Shown here piece after piece: positions 36,243 through 44,900 of a stretch of 64,000 bases of DNA. The notes under the pieces are model-generated. The model did not search any database and was not told where the DNA came from. It saw only the letters and a list, made by a program, of their open reading frames with translations. The stretch is from Burkholderia latens (GTDB taxonomy: Bacteria > Pseudomonadota > Gammaproteobacteria > Burkholderiales > Burkholderiaceae), in assembly GCF_001718795.1 (NCBI RefSeq), contig NZ_CP013438.1, positions 1,488,001-1,552,000 of the forward strand, given 5' to 3'. Within the stretch, counting starts at the first letter, position 1. Every line of letters starts with the position of its first letter. Both the position numbers and the translations under genes were made by a program.

Positions 36243-36672
36243 CGGTAGCGTCTTGGTCGAATTGAAAGATCGATGGGGCCGGCCGCATGCCGCGCGGCCG
36301 ACAGGTGCGTCAGCGGATATGAGCTTGAGCCCGCGAACCGGATGGACGATCGACGGCGATCGGGAAAGGCAGCGCGAGTCTGACGGCGGGCCGGCGACGA
36401 CGAGCCGCACCGCGGGTTTCCGTTGCCGCGGGATTCGGCATGAGGGGCTCCGGACACGTGATTCGGTGTCGCAGGCTATCTGGCGGGCGTGACGCACATA
36501 TGTCGTGTCACTTACAGGACATTGACGGGTCATCGGCCGGCCGTCACCGCCCGGCACGGCGTCGCAACGCGCGGGAATAAAACCGCCGCCGCATCGGTAT
36601 CGCATGCGAAAGCGCCGGCTTAATCCAGGACGACCCGGCCGTCCGGTTCCGTCATACGAATGCGAGGCTCAC
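36243..36672. promoter_or_regulatory. Divergent promoter region: ABC operon and metallophosphoesterase operon
   Basis: 430 bases between divergent genes. A near-palindrome built from GTGAC, ACATATGT and GTCAC lies at 36489-36511, a candidate operator. GGAATAAAA at 36574-36582 on the plus strand resembles a -35 element used by some ECF sigma factors, about 90 bases before the metallophosphoesterase start; the matching -10 is unclear. Confidence 0.35.
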
Positions 36673-37617
36673 ATGTCTTCATCGAATCCCACTCGCCCGT
36701 CGCGCCGCAAGGCCCTGCAATGCATGGCGTTCGGCGGCCTCGGCACGCTGTTCACGCTGTCGGGCGGCGTTCTGACGCCGTTCGATCTCGCGCTCGCGCA
36801 AAGCGGCACCGCACTTCCCGCGAATGCGGGCCGGCCGCTGTTCGTGCAGATCAGCGACACGCACATCGGGTTCAACAAGGACGCGAATCCTGACGTCGCG
36901 GCCACGCTGCGGCAAACCATCGATCTCGTCAACGCGATGCCGGCGACGCCCGCGCTCGCGATCCATACCGGCGACATCACGCATCTGTCGAAGGCCGAAG
37001 AGTTCGACCATGCGTCACAGCTGCTGTCCGGGCTGCGCGTGCCGGAACTGCACACGGTGCCCGGCGAACACGACGTGACCGACGGTTCGGGCGCCGAATA
37101 CTTCAGCCGGTTCGGCAACGCATCGAACAACCGCGGCTACTACAGCTTCGACCACGCGGGCGTGCACTTCGTCGCGCTCGTCAACGTGATGCACTTCAAG
37201 CCGAACGGGCTCGGCAGCTTCGGCGACGAACAGCTCGCGTGGCTCGCGCAGGATCTGAAGGGCCAGTCGTCGAGTACGCCGATCGTCGTGTTTTCGCACA
37301 TGCCAATGTGGACGATCTACGAGCCGTGGGGCTGGGGCACCGGCGACGCGCCGCAGGCGATGGCGCTGCTGCGCCGCTTCGGCTCGGTCACGGTGCTGAA
37401 CGGACACATCCATCAGATCGTGTCGAAAGTCGAAGGCAACGTGACGTTCCATACCGCGCGCTCCACCGCATTCCCGCAACCGACCGCCGGCAACGGACCG
37501 GGGCCGGTGCCGCTTGCCGTGCCGCGCGACCGCCTGCCCGCAATGCTCGGCGTGACGACCGTCGACTTCACCGGCCATCCGGTCGCTGCGTCGCTGCACG
37601 ACACGACGATCGCGTGA
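36673..37617 (+). CDS. Tat-exported calcineurin-like metallophosphoesterase
   Basis: A 314-residue periplasmic phosphoesterase. The N-terminus has a twin-arginine signal (PSRRKALQCMAFGGLG). Metal-binding motifs of the calcineurin-like family follow: VQISDTHIGF, IHTGDITH, a PGEHD variant of GNHD, VFSHMPMW and LNGHIHQ. The Glu in place of Asn in GEHD is unusual but occurs in exported homologues. The start ATG 36673 is preceded by GCGAGG. A cupredoxin gene follows after 35 bases on the same strand, so both products are exported and probably co-expressed. Confidence 0.9.
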   Translation: MSSSNPTRPSRRKALQCMAFGGLGTLFTLSGGVLTPFDLALAQSGTALPANAGRPLFVQISDTHIGFNKDANPDVAATLRQTIDLVNAMPATPALAIHTGDITHLSKAEEFDHASQLLSGLRVPELHTVPGEHDVTDGSGAEYFSRFGNASNNRGYYSFDHAGVHFVALVNVMHFKPNGLGSFGDEQLAWLAQDLKGQSSSTPIVVFSHMPMWTIYEPWGWGTGDAPQAMALLRRFGSVTVLNGHIHQIVSKVEGNVTFHTARSTAFPQPTAGNGPGPVPLAVPRDRLPAMLGVTTVDFTGHPVAASLHDTTIA

Positions 37618-37652
37618 TTCCTCGGCTGCTTTCGATACGCAAGGAGACCGAC

Positions 37653-37994
37653 ATGACCTTTCTCAAGCCTTCGATGCGCACGGCCGCGCTGCTCATGTGC
37701 GCGGCGGCCGCCGGCGCGCCGCTCGCAGCATTCGCGCAGACGCCGGCCGGCCCGCTCGTGACGATCCGCAATTTCATGTTTTCGCCGATGTCGACCACGA
37801 TCAAGGCCGGCACGACGCTCACGTGGAAAAACCTCGACGCGGAACCGCATACGGTCGTCAACGACGCGGGCATCTTTCATTCGAAAGCGCTCGACCAGGA
37901 CGAAACCTACTCGTTCCGCTTCGACAAGCCCGGCGTGTACAAGGTGTTCTGCGGCATCCATCCTTACATGAAGGAAACCATCACGGTGGAGTGA
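37653..37994 (+). CDS. Periplasmic cupredoxin (amicyanin/plastocyanin-like)
   Basis: A 113-residue exported blue-copper protein. The signal peptide ends at about residue 29 (PLAAFAQ). The mature part is a single cupredoxin domain with type-1 copper ligands visible: His in AEPHTVVND, and Cys, His and Met in VFCGIHPYMKETI. AAGGAG precedes ATG 37653. It is likely co-transcribed with the Tat metallophosphoesterase just upstream. It probably shuttles electrons or handles copper in the periplasm; the partner is unknown. Confidence 0.92.
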   Translation: MTFLKPSMRTAALLMCAAAAGAPLAAFAQTPAGPLVTIRNFMFSPMSTTIKAGTTLTWKNLDAEPHTVVNDAGIFHSKALDQDETYSFRFDKPGVYKVFCGIHPYMKETITVE

Positions 37995-38103
37995 CGCGGC
38001 GCGCCGCACGGCGCGCGACGACCCGGCACCGACCGACGCCGATCGCCTACACTGGTTGCAACCGGCCGGCACTCGCCGGCCGGCATCGACCGTGAGGACA
38101 GCG

Positions 38104-39243
38104 ATGACGGCAAGCCAACCCGCACATCCGAAACTGCCCGGGCAGGCCGTGCTCGTGCTTCAGGGCGGCGGCGCACTGGGCGCGTACCAGCTCGGCGTAT
38201 TCGAAGCAATGGACGCGTCGGGCATCCAGCCCGACTGGGTCATCGGCACGTCGATCGGCGCGATCAACGCCGCGCTGATCGCCGGCAACGCGCCCGCGCG
38301 CCGCGCGCAGCGGATGGCGGAATTCTGGCGCCACGTGACCGAACACGCGGCCGTGAACGTGCCGGGCTTCCCGACGAGCTGGGACAAGATCGGCGCCGAA
38401 CTCGCGGTCATCGGCGCGGGCATTCCAGGCTTCTTCCGGCCGAATCCGGCCGCATGGCTCGGGCCGCTCGCGCGTGTCGGCGTCGAGCACGCGTCGTACT
38501 ACGTGGTCGAGCCGCTGCGCGACACGCTCGCGTCGCTGATCGATCTCGAGCTGCTGAACGCGGGGCGACCGCGACTGACGGTCGGCGCGGTCAATGCGTG
38601 CACCGGCACGATGCGCTATTTCGATTCGCGCGACCGGCCGCTCGGCATCGAACACGTGATGAGCTCGGGCGCGCTGCCGCCCGCATTCCCTGCCGTGCGG
38701 ATCGACGGTGCGCCGTACTGGGATGGCGGCATCTTTTCGAACACGCCGGTCGAGGTCGTGCTCGACGATGCGCCGCGCCGCAGCTCGATCATCTTCTCGG
38801 TGCAGATGTGGAATCCGGTCGGGCCAGAGCCGCAAAGCATCTGGCAGGTGTCGGAGCGGCAGAAGGACATCCAGTACGCGAGCCGCACCGACAGCAACAT
38901 CGCGCGGCAACAACAGATTCACCGACTGCGCCATGTGATCAAGGAACTGGTGATGCGGCTGCCGGAAGCGGAGCGCGCGTCGGCCGACGTGCAGGCGCTC
39001 GCCGCGTGGGGCTGCCAGACGACGATGCATGTCATCAAGCTCGCGGCGCCGCGGCTCGACGGTGACGATCAGTGGAAGGACATCGATTTCACGCCGGACG
39101 GGATCGCCGCGCGCCGCCAGGCCGGCTTCGACGCGACGATGCAGGCGATCGCCGCGCGGCCGTGGGAATTGCCGCTCGATCCGACGGAGGGCTTGAGCGT
39201 ATGGAGCCCCGAAGAGAACCGGATCGGCGAGCGGCACAACTGA
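38104..39243 (+). CDS. Patatin-like phospholipase (DUF3734 type)
   Basis: A 379-residue lipid acyl hydrolase. The oxyanion-hole motif LVLQGGGALGAYQLGV, nucleophile elbow VIGTSIGAINAALI (Ser) and catalytic Asp motif YWDGGIFSNTPVEVVL define the Ser-Asp dyad of patatins. The C-terminal third (DIQYASRTDSNIARQQQIHR) is typical of the DUF3734-bearing members linked with polyhydroxybutyrate and hydroxybutyrate metabolism. No signal peptide is present, so it is cytoplasmic. The start ATG 38104 was chosen where family similarity begins and the GAGGACAGCG leader gives a weak ribosome site. Confidence 0.9.
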   Translation: MTASQPAHPKLPGQAVLVLQGGGALGAYQLGVFEAMDASGIQPDWVIGTSIGAINAALIAGNAPARRAQRMAEFWRHVTEHAAVNVPGFPTSWDKIGAELAVIGAGIPGFFRPNPAAWLGPLARVGVEHASYYVVEPLRDTLASLIDLELLNAGRPRLTVGAVNACTGTMRYFDSRDRPLGIEHVMSSGALPPAFPAVRIDGAPYWDGGIFSNTPVEVVLDDAPRRSSIIFSVQMWNPVGPEPQSIWQVSERQKDIQYASRTDSNIARQQQIHRLRHVIKELVMRLPEAERASADVQALAAWGCQTTMHVIKLAAPRLDGDDQWKDIDFTPDGIAARRQAGFDATMQAIAARPWELPLDPTEGLSVWSPEENRIGERHN

Positions 39244-39295
39244 GCCGATGCCGCCGCGCGACCGGTTGCGCGCATCGTCGCGACGCCGCGCCCGC

Positions 39296-40000
39296 TTACA
39301 GCGCGCGCACGATGCCGCCATCGACGCGAATGTTCTGCCCGGTGATGTAGCCGGCGCCTTCAGACAGCAGGAACGTCACGGTTTGCGCGATCTCCTGGGT
39401 CTTGCCGAAACGTCCGACCGGAATGCGCGCGACGATCTCGGGCGTCTCCGGCCAGCTGTCGATGAAGCCGGGCAGCACCGAATTGATGCGGATGTTGTCC
39501 TTCGCATAGCGCTCCGCGTACAGGCGCGTGAGCGAACTGAGCGCCGCGCGCAGCGCCGACGACACCGGCATCGGCTGCTCCGGCGCGTCGGCCGCGAAGC
39601 TCGAAATGTTGACCACCGCGCCGCCGCCCTGCTTCAGGAACACCGGCGTCACGCGGCGCAGCACACGCACGACGTTGAGCACGATCAGGTCGATCCCTTC
39701 GTGCCATTTGTCGTCGTCGATCGACAGCAGGTCGCCCTTCGGCGGATGCCCGGTGTTGTTGACGACAGCATCGATGCGGCCGTACTTCGCGAGCGTCTCG
39801 TCCACGAAGCGCGCGATGTCGGCGTCTTCGGTGACGGACCCCGCGATGCCGAACCCGCCCAACTCCTTCGCGAGCTCGACCGCACTGCCCGACGGCGACA
39901 TCAGCGCGACGCGATAGCCGTTGTGCGCAAGATCGCGCGCGATCGCCGCCCCCATGCCCTTCCCCGCCGCGCTGATCAAAGCCACTTTCTCTACAGTCAT
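39296..40000 (-). CDS. SDR-family protein lacking the usual Tyr-Lys pair
   Basis: A 234-residue short-chain dehydrogenase fold. Cofactor-binding ALISAAGKGMGAAIARDLA replaces TGxxxGIG, the NNTGHPP block replaces NNAG, Ser is kept in VVNISSFAADAP, and the C-terminus GQNIRVDGGIVRAL is normal. Where YxxxK is expected the sequence reads MPVSSALRAALSSL, so both catalytic Tyr and Lys are absent. It is probably a binding or altered-chemistry member. The start ATG 40000 follows GGAGAGCGG. It is divergent from the LysR gene at 40121, which may control it. Confidence 0.88.
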   Translation of the reverse strand: MTVEKVALISAAGKGMGAAIARDLAHNGYRVALMSPSGSAVELAKELGGFGIAGSVTEDADIARFVDETLAKYGRIDAVVNNTGHPPKGDLLSIDDDKWHEGIDLIVLNVVRVLRRVTPVFLKQGGGAVVNISSFAADAPEQPMPVSSALRAALSSLTRLYAERYAKDNIRINSVLPGFIDSWPETPEIVARIPVGRFGKTQEIAQTVTFLLSEGAGYITGQNIRVDGGIVRAL

Positions 40001-40104
40001 ACCGCTCTCCCGATAGATCGGCTCAACGCCGTGATCGTCGATCCAAAGCGCCACTTTAGGGCTCTATAATCGCCTTGTCGAACGATGATTTCTCCATCCA
40101 GACT

Positions 40105-40117
40105 GTAGAATTTCTAC
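40105..40117. promoter_or_regulatory. Inverted repeat just before the LysR gene
   Basis: A perfect GTAGAA-T-TTCTAC repeat ends three bases before the lysR-type start at 40121, in the space normally used by the ribosome site. It is a candidate autoregulatory LysR site in the SDR/LysR divergent region. TATAAT-like CTATAATCG lies at about 40065-40073. Confidence 0.45.
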
Positions 40118-40120
40118 TGC

Positions 40121-41020
40121 ATGAACGCTTTATCCCGCACCCGCCGGTTGCCGCCGCTCAATGCGCTCCGCGCATTCGAGGCCGCTGCGCGGCACCTGAA
40201 TTTCCGGCTGGCCGCCGACGAACTCGGCGTGACGCAGGGGGCGGTCGCGCAGCAGGTCCGGCATCTGGAGGATGTCGTCGACGTGCAGTTGTTCCGGCGC
40301 CTGCCCAGAGGGCTCGCGCTGACTCGCGGCGGGCTCGAGTATTTCTCGTCGGTTCAGCGCGCGCTGCAAATCATCTCGGATGCGACGGACGCCCTCGGCG
40401 AACGCCCGACGGTCCTCGCGGTCAGCACGACGCCATCGTTCGCGTCGAAGTGGCTGATTCCGCGCCTGGCGGACTTCAGCCGGCTGCATCCGGACATCGA
40501 GGTGCGCGTGATCGCAGACGAACGGCTGGCCACGTTCCGGGCCGACGGCGTCGACATTGCGATCCGGTTGAGCAAACCGCCGTTTCCGCCGGGCTTGGTC
40601 GCGCAACTGCTGTTTCCGCTCGACGTCTTCGCCGTCGCGAGCCCGGCGCTGCTCGACGGCGGCGCGCCGATCCGCAAGCCCGCGGACTTGTCCAAGCACG
40701 TGCTGTTGCACGACGCGCACGACCTGTGGCCCGAATTCATCGGGAAGCTCGGCGGCAAAGGCCGCGCGGATCCGACGAAGGGACCGCGATTCAGCCAGTC
40801 GCTGCTCGCGATCGACGCGGCGGTCGCCGGACAGGGCATCGCGCTGACCAGCGAGCCGCTCGTCGAACGCGACATCACGGAAGGCAGGCTGCGGCGGGTG
40901 TTCGATTTCTCGTTTCCGATGTCGCTCGGCTTTTACGTCGTCTTTCCGCAGGCGAATGCGGAGTCGTACGCACTCGGCGCGATGCGCCAGTGGCTGTTCG
41001 CGCAGTATGGAAACGCGTGA
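40121..41020 (+). CDS. LysR-family transcriptional regulator (GcvA-like)
   Basis: A 299-residue LysR regulator. The N-terminal winged helix reads RRLPPLNALRAFEAAARHLN, then AADELGVTQGAVAQQVRHLE, the GcvA-type pattern, and the effector domain begins near residue 95 (VLAVSTTPSFASKWLIPRL). It is divergent from the SDR gene, the usual arrangement of a LysR regulator and its target. No ribosome site is seen ahead of ATG 40121; an inverted repeat occupies that position. Confidence 0.92.
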   Translation: MNALSRTRRLPPLNALRAFEAAARHLNFRLAADELGVTQGAVAQQVRHLEDVVDVQLFRRLPRGLALTRGGLEYFSSVQRALQIISDATDALGERPTVLAVSTTPSFASKWLIPRLADFSRLHPDIEVRVIADERLATFRADGVDIAIRLSKPPFPPGLVAQLLFPLDVFAVASPALLDGGAPIRKPADLSKHVLLHDAHDLWPEFIGKLGGKGRADPTKGPRFSQSLLAIDAAVAGQGIALTSEPLVERDITEGRLRRVFDFSFPMSLGFYVVFPQANAESYALGAMRQWLFAQYGNA

Positions 41021-41138
41021 TTCGGCGCGCACGCAGCCGTTTTTCCCGCGTCCGATCGCGCCCCGCTCGCATCCGCGCGTGTTCCCGATTTACCGATATC
41101 GAGCGCAATAAACCCCACCACCGACAGTGTCATCGAAC

Positions 41139-41158
41139 ATATCGTGTTTTTACGATAT
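41139..41158. promoter_or_regulatory. Candidate ArsR operator
   Basis: Inverted repeat ATATCGT/ACGATAT with a 6-base T-rich spacer, 63 bases before the ArsR-family start. Size and place fit an autoregulatory operator of an ArsR/SmtB repressor controlling itself and the Old Yellow Enzyme gene. Confidence 0.5.
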
Positions 41159-41220
41159 ATGATTCGGCCATCGACGATACCTAGTTGCCCGGATTTTCCG
41201 GCTGAACCTTCCGCCTTTCC

Positions 41221-41529
41221 ATGCCGACCGAACTCGACATCGATGCGATCCTGAAAGCGCTCTCGAACCCCGTGCGCCGGGAAATTCTCGTCTGGCTGAA
41301 AACGCCGGGCGCGCATTTTCCGGACCAGACGCTGCCGTTTGACCACGGCGTCTGCGCGGGGCAGATCGATGCGCGCTGCGGGCTGTCGCAGTCGACCGTC
41401 TCCGCGCACCTCGCCACGCTGCAGCGCGCGGGGCTCGTGACGTCGACGCGGATCGGCCAGTGGGCGTTCTTCCGGCGCAACGAGGCCGTCATCGACGCAT
41501 TTCTCGACGCGCTGCGTCGCGAACTCTGA
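41221..41529 (+). CDS. ArsR-family transcriptional regulator
   Basis: A 102-residue winged-helix repressor: IDAILKALSNPVRREILVWL, then recognition helix LSQSTVSAHLATLQRAGLVT and wing RIGQWAFFRRNE. Two cysteines lie ahead of the recognition helix (HGVCAGQIDARCGLSQ), where they could sense electrophiles or oxidants. It is 71 bases ahead of an Old Yellow Enzyme-type reductase on the same strand. Regulator plus enoate reductase is a common electrophile-response pair. Confidence 0.9.
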   Translation: MPTELDIDAILKALSNPVRREILVWLKTPGAHFPDQTLPFDHGVCAGQIDARCGLSQSTVSAHLATLQRAGLVTSTRIGQWAFFRRNEAVIDAFLDALRREL

Positions 41530-41600
41530 CTCAGGCCATGCGGGCCGCACGCCGCGCACGACGCGGCGCGATCCCGCCTTTCGTGAAGAGGTTTTCCGCC

Positions 41601-42662
41601 ATGCCTACCCTGTTCGACCCCGTCACCCTCGGCGACCTGACACTGCCGAACCGCATCGTGATGGCTCCGCTCACCCGCGCCCGCGCCGGCAGCACGCGCG
41701 TGCCCAACGACCTGATGGCCCGTTATTACGCCGAGCGCGCGTCGGCCGGGCTGATCATCAGCGAAGCGACGTCGGTGACGCCGCAAGGCGTCGGCTATGC
41801 GGACACGCCCGGCATCTGGTCCGACGAACAGGTCGAAGGCTGGAAGCGCGTGACGCAGGCGGTGCACGCGGCCGGTGGCCGCATCGTGCTGCAGCTGTGG
41901 CATGTCGGCCGGATTTCCGATCCGGTGTTCCTGAACGGCGACCTGCCGGTCGCGCCGAGCGCGATCGCCGCGGGCGGCCACGTGAGCCTCGTGCGCCCGC
42001 AGCGTCCGTACGTGACGCCGCGCGCGCTCGAACTCGATGAAATTCCGGGCATCGTCGCCGCGTACCGCCACGGCGCGGAAAACGCGAAGAAGGCCGGTTT
42101 CGACGGTGTCGAGATCCACGGCGCGAACGGCTACCTGCTCGACCAGTTCCTGCAGGACAGCACCAACCATCGCACCGACGCCTACGGCGGCCCGATCGAG
42201 AATCGCGCGCGCCTGCTGCTCGAAGTGGTCGACGCGGCGATCGACGTGTGGGGCGCGGGCCGTGTCGGCGTGCATCTCGCGCCGCGCGGCGACGCGCACA
42301 CGATGGGCGATTCCGACCCGGCCGCGACGTTCGGCTATGTCGCGCGCGAACTCGGCCGGCGCAAGATCGCGTTCATCTTCACGCGTGAAGCCTATTCGGG
42401 CGACCAGTTGAGCCCGCGCCTGAAGGAGGCGTTCGGCGGGCCGCTGATCGCGAACGAGCAATTCACGCTCGAATCCGCGCAGCACACGCTCGCGAACGGC
42501 GACGCCGATGCGATCGCATGGGGCAAGCTGTTCATCGCGAACCCCGACCTGCCGCGCCGCCTCGAACTCGGCGCGCCGCTGAACAAGCCGGTGCCGGAGA
42601 CGTTCTACGCAGAAGGCGAAACGGGCTACACCGACTACCCGGCGCTCAGCGACGCGGCCTGA
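41601..42662 (+). CDS. Old Yellow Enzyme-family alkene reductase (NemA-like)
   Basis: A 353-residue FMN-dependent NADH:flavin oxidoreductase. The start TLFDPVTLGDLTLPNRIVMA, active-site region IVLQLWHVGRIS, the substrate-binding His/Asn pair area FDGVEIHGANGYLLDQFLQD, the NHRTDAYGGPIENRARLLLE block and the C-terminal phosphate-binding region ADAIAWGKLFIANPDLPRRL are all typical of NemA/XenB-type enoate reductases. It likely reduces electrophilic alkenes or nitro compounds. It is probably co-transcribed with the ArsR gene upstream. The start is ATG 41601. Confidence 0.93.
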   Translation: MPTLFDPVTLGDLTLPNRIVMAPLTRARAGSTRVPNDLMARYYAERASAGLIISEATSVTPQGVGYADTPGIWSDEQVEGWKRVTQAVHAAGGRIVLQLWHVGRISDPVFLNGDLPVAPSAIAAGGHVSLVRPQRPYVTPRALELDEIPGIVAAYRHGAENAKKAGFDGVEIHGANGYLLDQFLQDSTNHRTDAYGGPIENRARLLLEVVDAAIDVWGAGRVGVHLAPRGDAHTMGDSDPAATFGYVARELGRRKIAFIFTREAYSGDQLSPRLKEAFGGPLIANEQFTLESAQHTLANGDADAIAWGKLFIANPDLPRRLELGAPLNKPVPETFYAEGETGYTDYPALSDAA

Positions 42663-42677
42663 CGGCCTGCGCCGCGT

Positions 42678-43205
42678 TCATGCGCGCACGTCCGCGCGCA
42701 TGAACACACGCTGCGTTTCGTCAAGGCCAAGCGCGATATGGTGTGCGCGGATCGCGCGCAGCGTGTCGTCGAGCGATGCGTCGTCGACGATGTGAAAGCC
42801 CAGGCGCGCGTAGTACGGCGCGTTCCACCGCACATCGCGGAACGTCGACAGCACGACCTGTGCAATGCCGTCTTGCGCGGCGCGCGTCATGATCCGCTCG
42901 ATCAGACGCGCGCCGATCCGCTGCCCGGCGTGCGACGGCGCGACATCCAGTTCTTCCAGATACAGCCGCTGCGGGTCGAGCAGCCGGTAGAACGCAAAGC
43001 CCACGCACGTGCCGGCTTCATCCGTCGCGACATACGCGTGGCCGTCGGCGATGCGCGCCAGCAAGTCGGCAGCACGCGTCGGTTCACCGTCGGCGATGTC
43101 GGGCATGCCGACGTCATGAAACCGCCGGGCGGCGGCTACTTCGACGGCGGCCATCGCGGCCGCGTCTTCCCGCGTGGCGGGACGAATCCGGATCGGTACT
43201 GTCAT
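42678..43205 (-). CDS. GNAT-family N-acetyltransferase
   Basis: A 175-residue acetyltransferase. The start IRIRPATREDAAAMAAVE, the acetyl-CoA loop LDVAPSHAGQRIGARLIERI (Q/RxxGxG/A) and the tail NAPYYARLGFHIVDD mark the GNAT fold. The substrate is unknown. ATG 43205 was chosen over the adjacent GTG 43208. It is divergent from a LysE-family gene and convergent with the alkene reductase. Confidence 0.9.
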   Translation of the reverse strand: MTVPIRIRPATREDAAAMAAVEVAAARRFHDVGMPDIADGEPTRAADLLARIADGHAYVATDEAGTCVGFAFYRLLDPQRLYLEELDVAPSHAGQRIGARLIERIMTRAAQDGIAQVVLSTFRDVRWNAPYYARLGFHIVDDASLDDTLRAIRAHHIALGLDETQRVFMRADVRA

Positions 43206-43291
43206 CACGACGACGTAGCAGGCAAGCAGGGACGGCCGTCACTATAATCGAAACCTCACACCTTTCGAACGCCCTGCCCACGAGGTTCGCC

Positions 43292-43903
43292 ATGACGCCG
43301 TCCGCGCTCGCCGTGTTCGCCATCGCCCTGCTCGTCACCGCCGGCACGCCCGGGCCAAGCGTCGCCGCGCTCGTCGCGCGCGTGCTGACGAACGGCGTGC
43401 GAGACGTGCTGCCGTTCCTCGCCGCGATGTGGCTTGGCGAAGCACTGTGGCTCACGCTGGCCGTCGCCGGGCTGTCCGCGTTCGCGCGCACGTTCGAGAC
43501 GGGGCTTCTCGTGCTGAAGCTGCTCGGCGTCGCGTATTTGCTGTTTCTCGCATGGAAAATGTGGACCGCGCCGACCGACACGAAAGCCGGCGAGCTGCCG
43601 CGCGGTCAGTCGCCGTGGCGGATGTTCATCGCGGGCACGCTTGTGACGCTCGGCAATCCCAAGATCATGCTCTTCTATCTCGCGCTACTGCCGACGATCG
43701 TCGATCTGACGCATGTCGGCGTCGTCGCGTGGGCCGAACTGGTCGGCACGATGCTCGCGATCCTGATTCTCGCCGATTGCTTCTGGTCGCTGCTTGCGGT
43801 TCGTGCGCGCGCGTTCCTCACCTCCGCCCGCGCGAAACGGATCGCGAACCGCACGAGTGCGACCGCGATGGCGGGGGCGGCGGTGGCGATCGCGACGCGC
43901 TAG
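43292..43903 (+). CDS. LysE/RhtB-family exporter
   Basis: A 203-residue inner-membrane protein with about six hydrophobic segments. The family signature GTPGPSVAALVARVLTNGVR is near the N-terminus and the TLGNPKIMLFYLALLP block is in the middle. It likely exports an amino acid or related small metabolite; which one cannot be read from sequence. CGAGG precedes ATG 43292. Confidence 0.9.
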   Translation: MTPSALAVFAIALLVTAGTPGPSVAALVARVLTNGVRDVLPFLAAMWLGEALWLTLAVAGLSAFARTFETGLLVLKLLGVAYLLFLAWKMWTAPTDTKAGELPRGQSPWRMFIAGTLVTLGNPKIMLFYLALLPTIVDLTHVGVVAWAELVGTMLAILILADCFWSLLAVRARAFLTSARAKRIANRTSATAMAGAAVAIATR

Positions 43904-43973
43904 GTCGGCATCGCGCGTCGCAATGTGACCGGCAACGCGCACGCGATCGGGCGGCGCCCGGCGCGGCTTCACA

Positions 43974-44894
43974 CTAACACCCGGCCGGCCTGCGCGTGTT
44001 TCCCGCCGCACGCACATGCCAGTTGCATTCGACCAGCGCCCGCACCAGCGCCCAGTCGTCGTCGTCGCAGAAATCGAGCAGCATCGCGCCGCACGGCCCG
44101 CGCGCTTCACGCAATCGCTGCGCGAGCCGCGAGTGAATCCCCTGCACGCTGCCATCGCCGTGCGCGACTACCGACGGATTCGCGCCCATCCCTGTCCCGC
44201 TGCAGAAATTGATCGCCCAGCGGCCGCTGTCCGGCGACGGCATGCCGGTGAGCAGCGCGTCGATCACCCGCCACTTGTAGTGAATCGAACCGGGCACGGG
44301 CACCCGGTATTCATCCTGGATCACGAAAGCCGCATCGGGATGATCGATCGTGAACGTCGCGTTGTCGGGCCACGCCGTCAGGTCGATACCGAACGGCCGG
44401 CTGCTGCGGAAGCGGCGCAACAGCACCACGGCCCCGCGTACGTCGCCGAGCGTCGGCAACGCACTGCCCGAATGCCAGTGCAGCCGTGGATGCCGCGCGC
44501 AATGCGCATCGAACGTCGCGTCGAAACTGCGCGTGCATGCGTGCGCCGGCCATTCGTACTTCACCGACATCACGATGCATTCGCGCGGATGCGCATCGAG
44601 AAAACGCGTGCAGTCCGCGAGCACGTCGTCGAACGTCATGCCGAGCGCGATCCCGCCGTGATGGATGTCGAACGTATCGCTCCGGTGCCGGCAGCGGATG
44701 TCGAGCAGCCGCACGCCGTGCGCGAGCTGCGCCGCGAGCGGCGCGTGCTGCGTGCGCACGAGCGGATCGTCGACGGTATACGCACAGGTGTCATGGCTGC
44801 CGGGTAAGGTCAGCGTGTGCAGCAGTCGCGCGTCGTCGAGCACCGACATCCAGTCGGCCAGCGGCGCGGGTTCTTCGTGTCGCGAACGGTTCAT
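43974..44894 (-). CDS. Phosphatidylinositol-specific phospholipase C-domain protein
   Basis: A 306-residue PI-PLC X-domain protein. The first catalytic His is in LTLPGSHDTCAY and the second in FDIHHGGIALGMTFDDVLAD; LLDIRCRHR supplies the usual Arg/Asp positions, and FRSSRPFGIDLTAWPDNATF resembles the C-terminal strand region. No signal peptide is visible at the chosen start (ATG 44894; an alternative Met is at 44849). It is divergent from a LacI regulator with only six bases between the start codons, so promoters must overlap coding sequence or the real start is internal. Confidence 0.85.
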   Translation of the reverse strand: MNRSRHEEPAPLADWMSVLDDARLLHTLTLPGSHDTCAYTVDDPLVRTQHAPLAAQLAHGVRLLDIRCRHRSDTFDIHHGGIALGMTFDDVLADCTRFLDAHPRECIVMSVKYEWPAHACTRSFDATFDAHCARHPRLHWHSGSALPTLGDVRGAVVLLRRFRSSRPFGIDLTAWPDNATFTIDHPDAAFVIQDEYRVPVPGSIHYKWRVIDALLTGMPSPDSGRWAINFCSGTGMGANPSVVAHGDGSVQGIHSRLAQRLREARGPCGAMLLDFCDDDDWALVRALVECNWHVRAAGNTRRPAGC

Positions 44895-44900
44895 GTATCG

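Noticed and set aside
34644..36248. Plus-strand frame of 534 codons over the ABC permease
   Set aside because: Antisense shadow with Arg/His/Asp-rich sequence and no recognisable fold.
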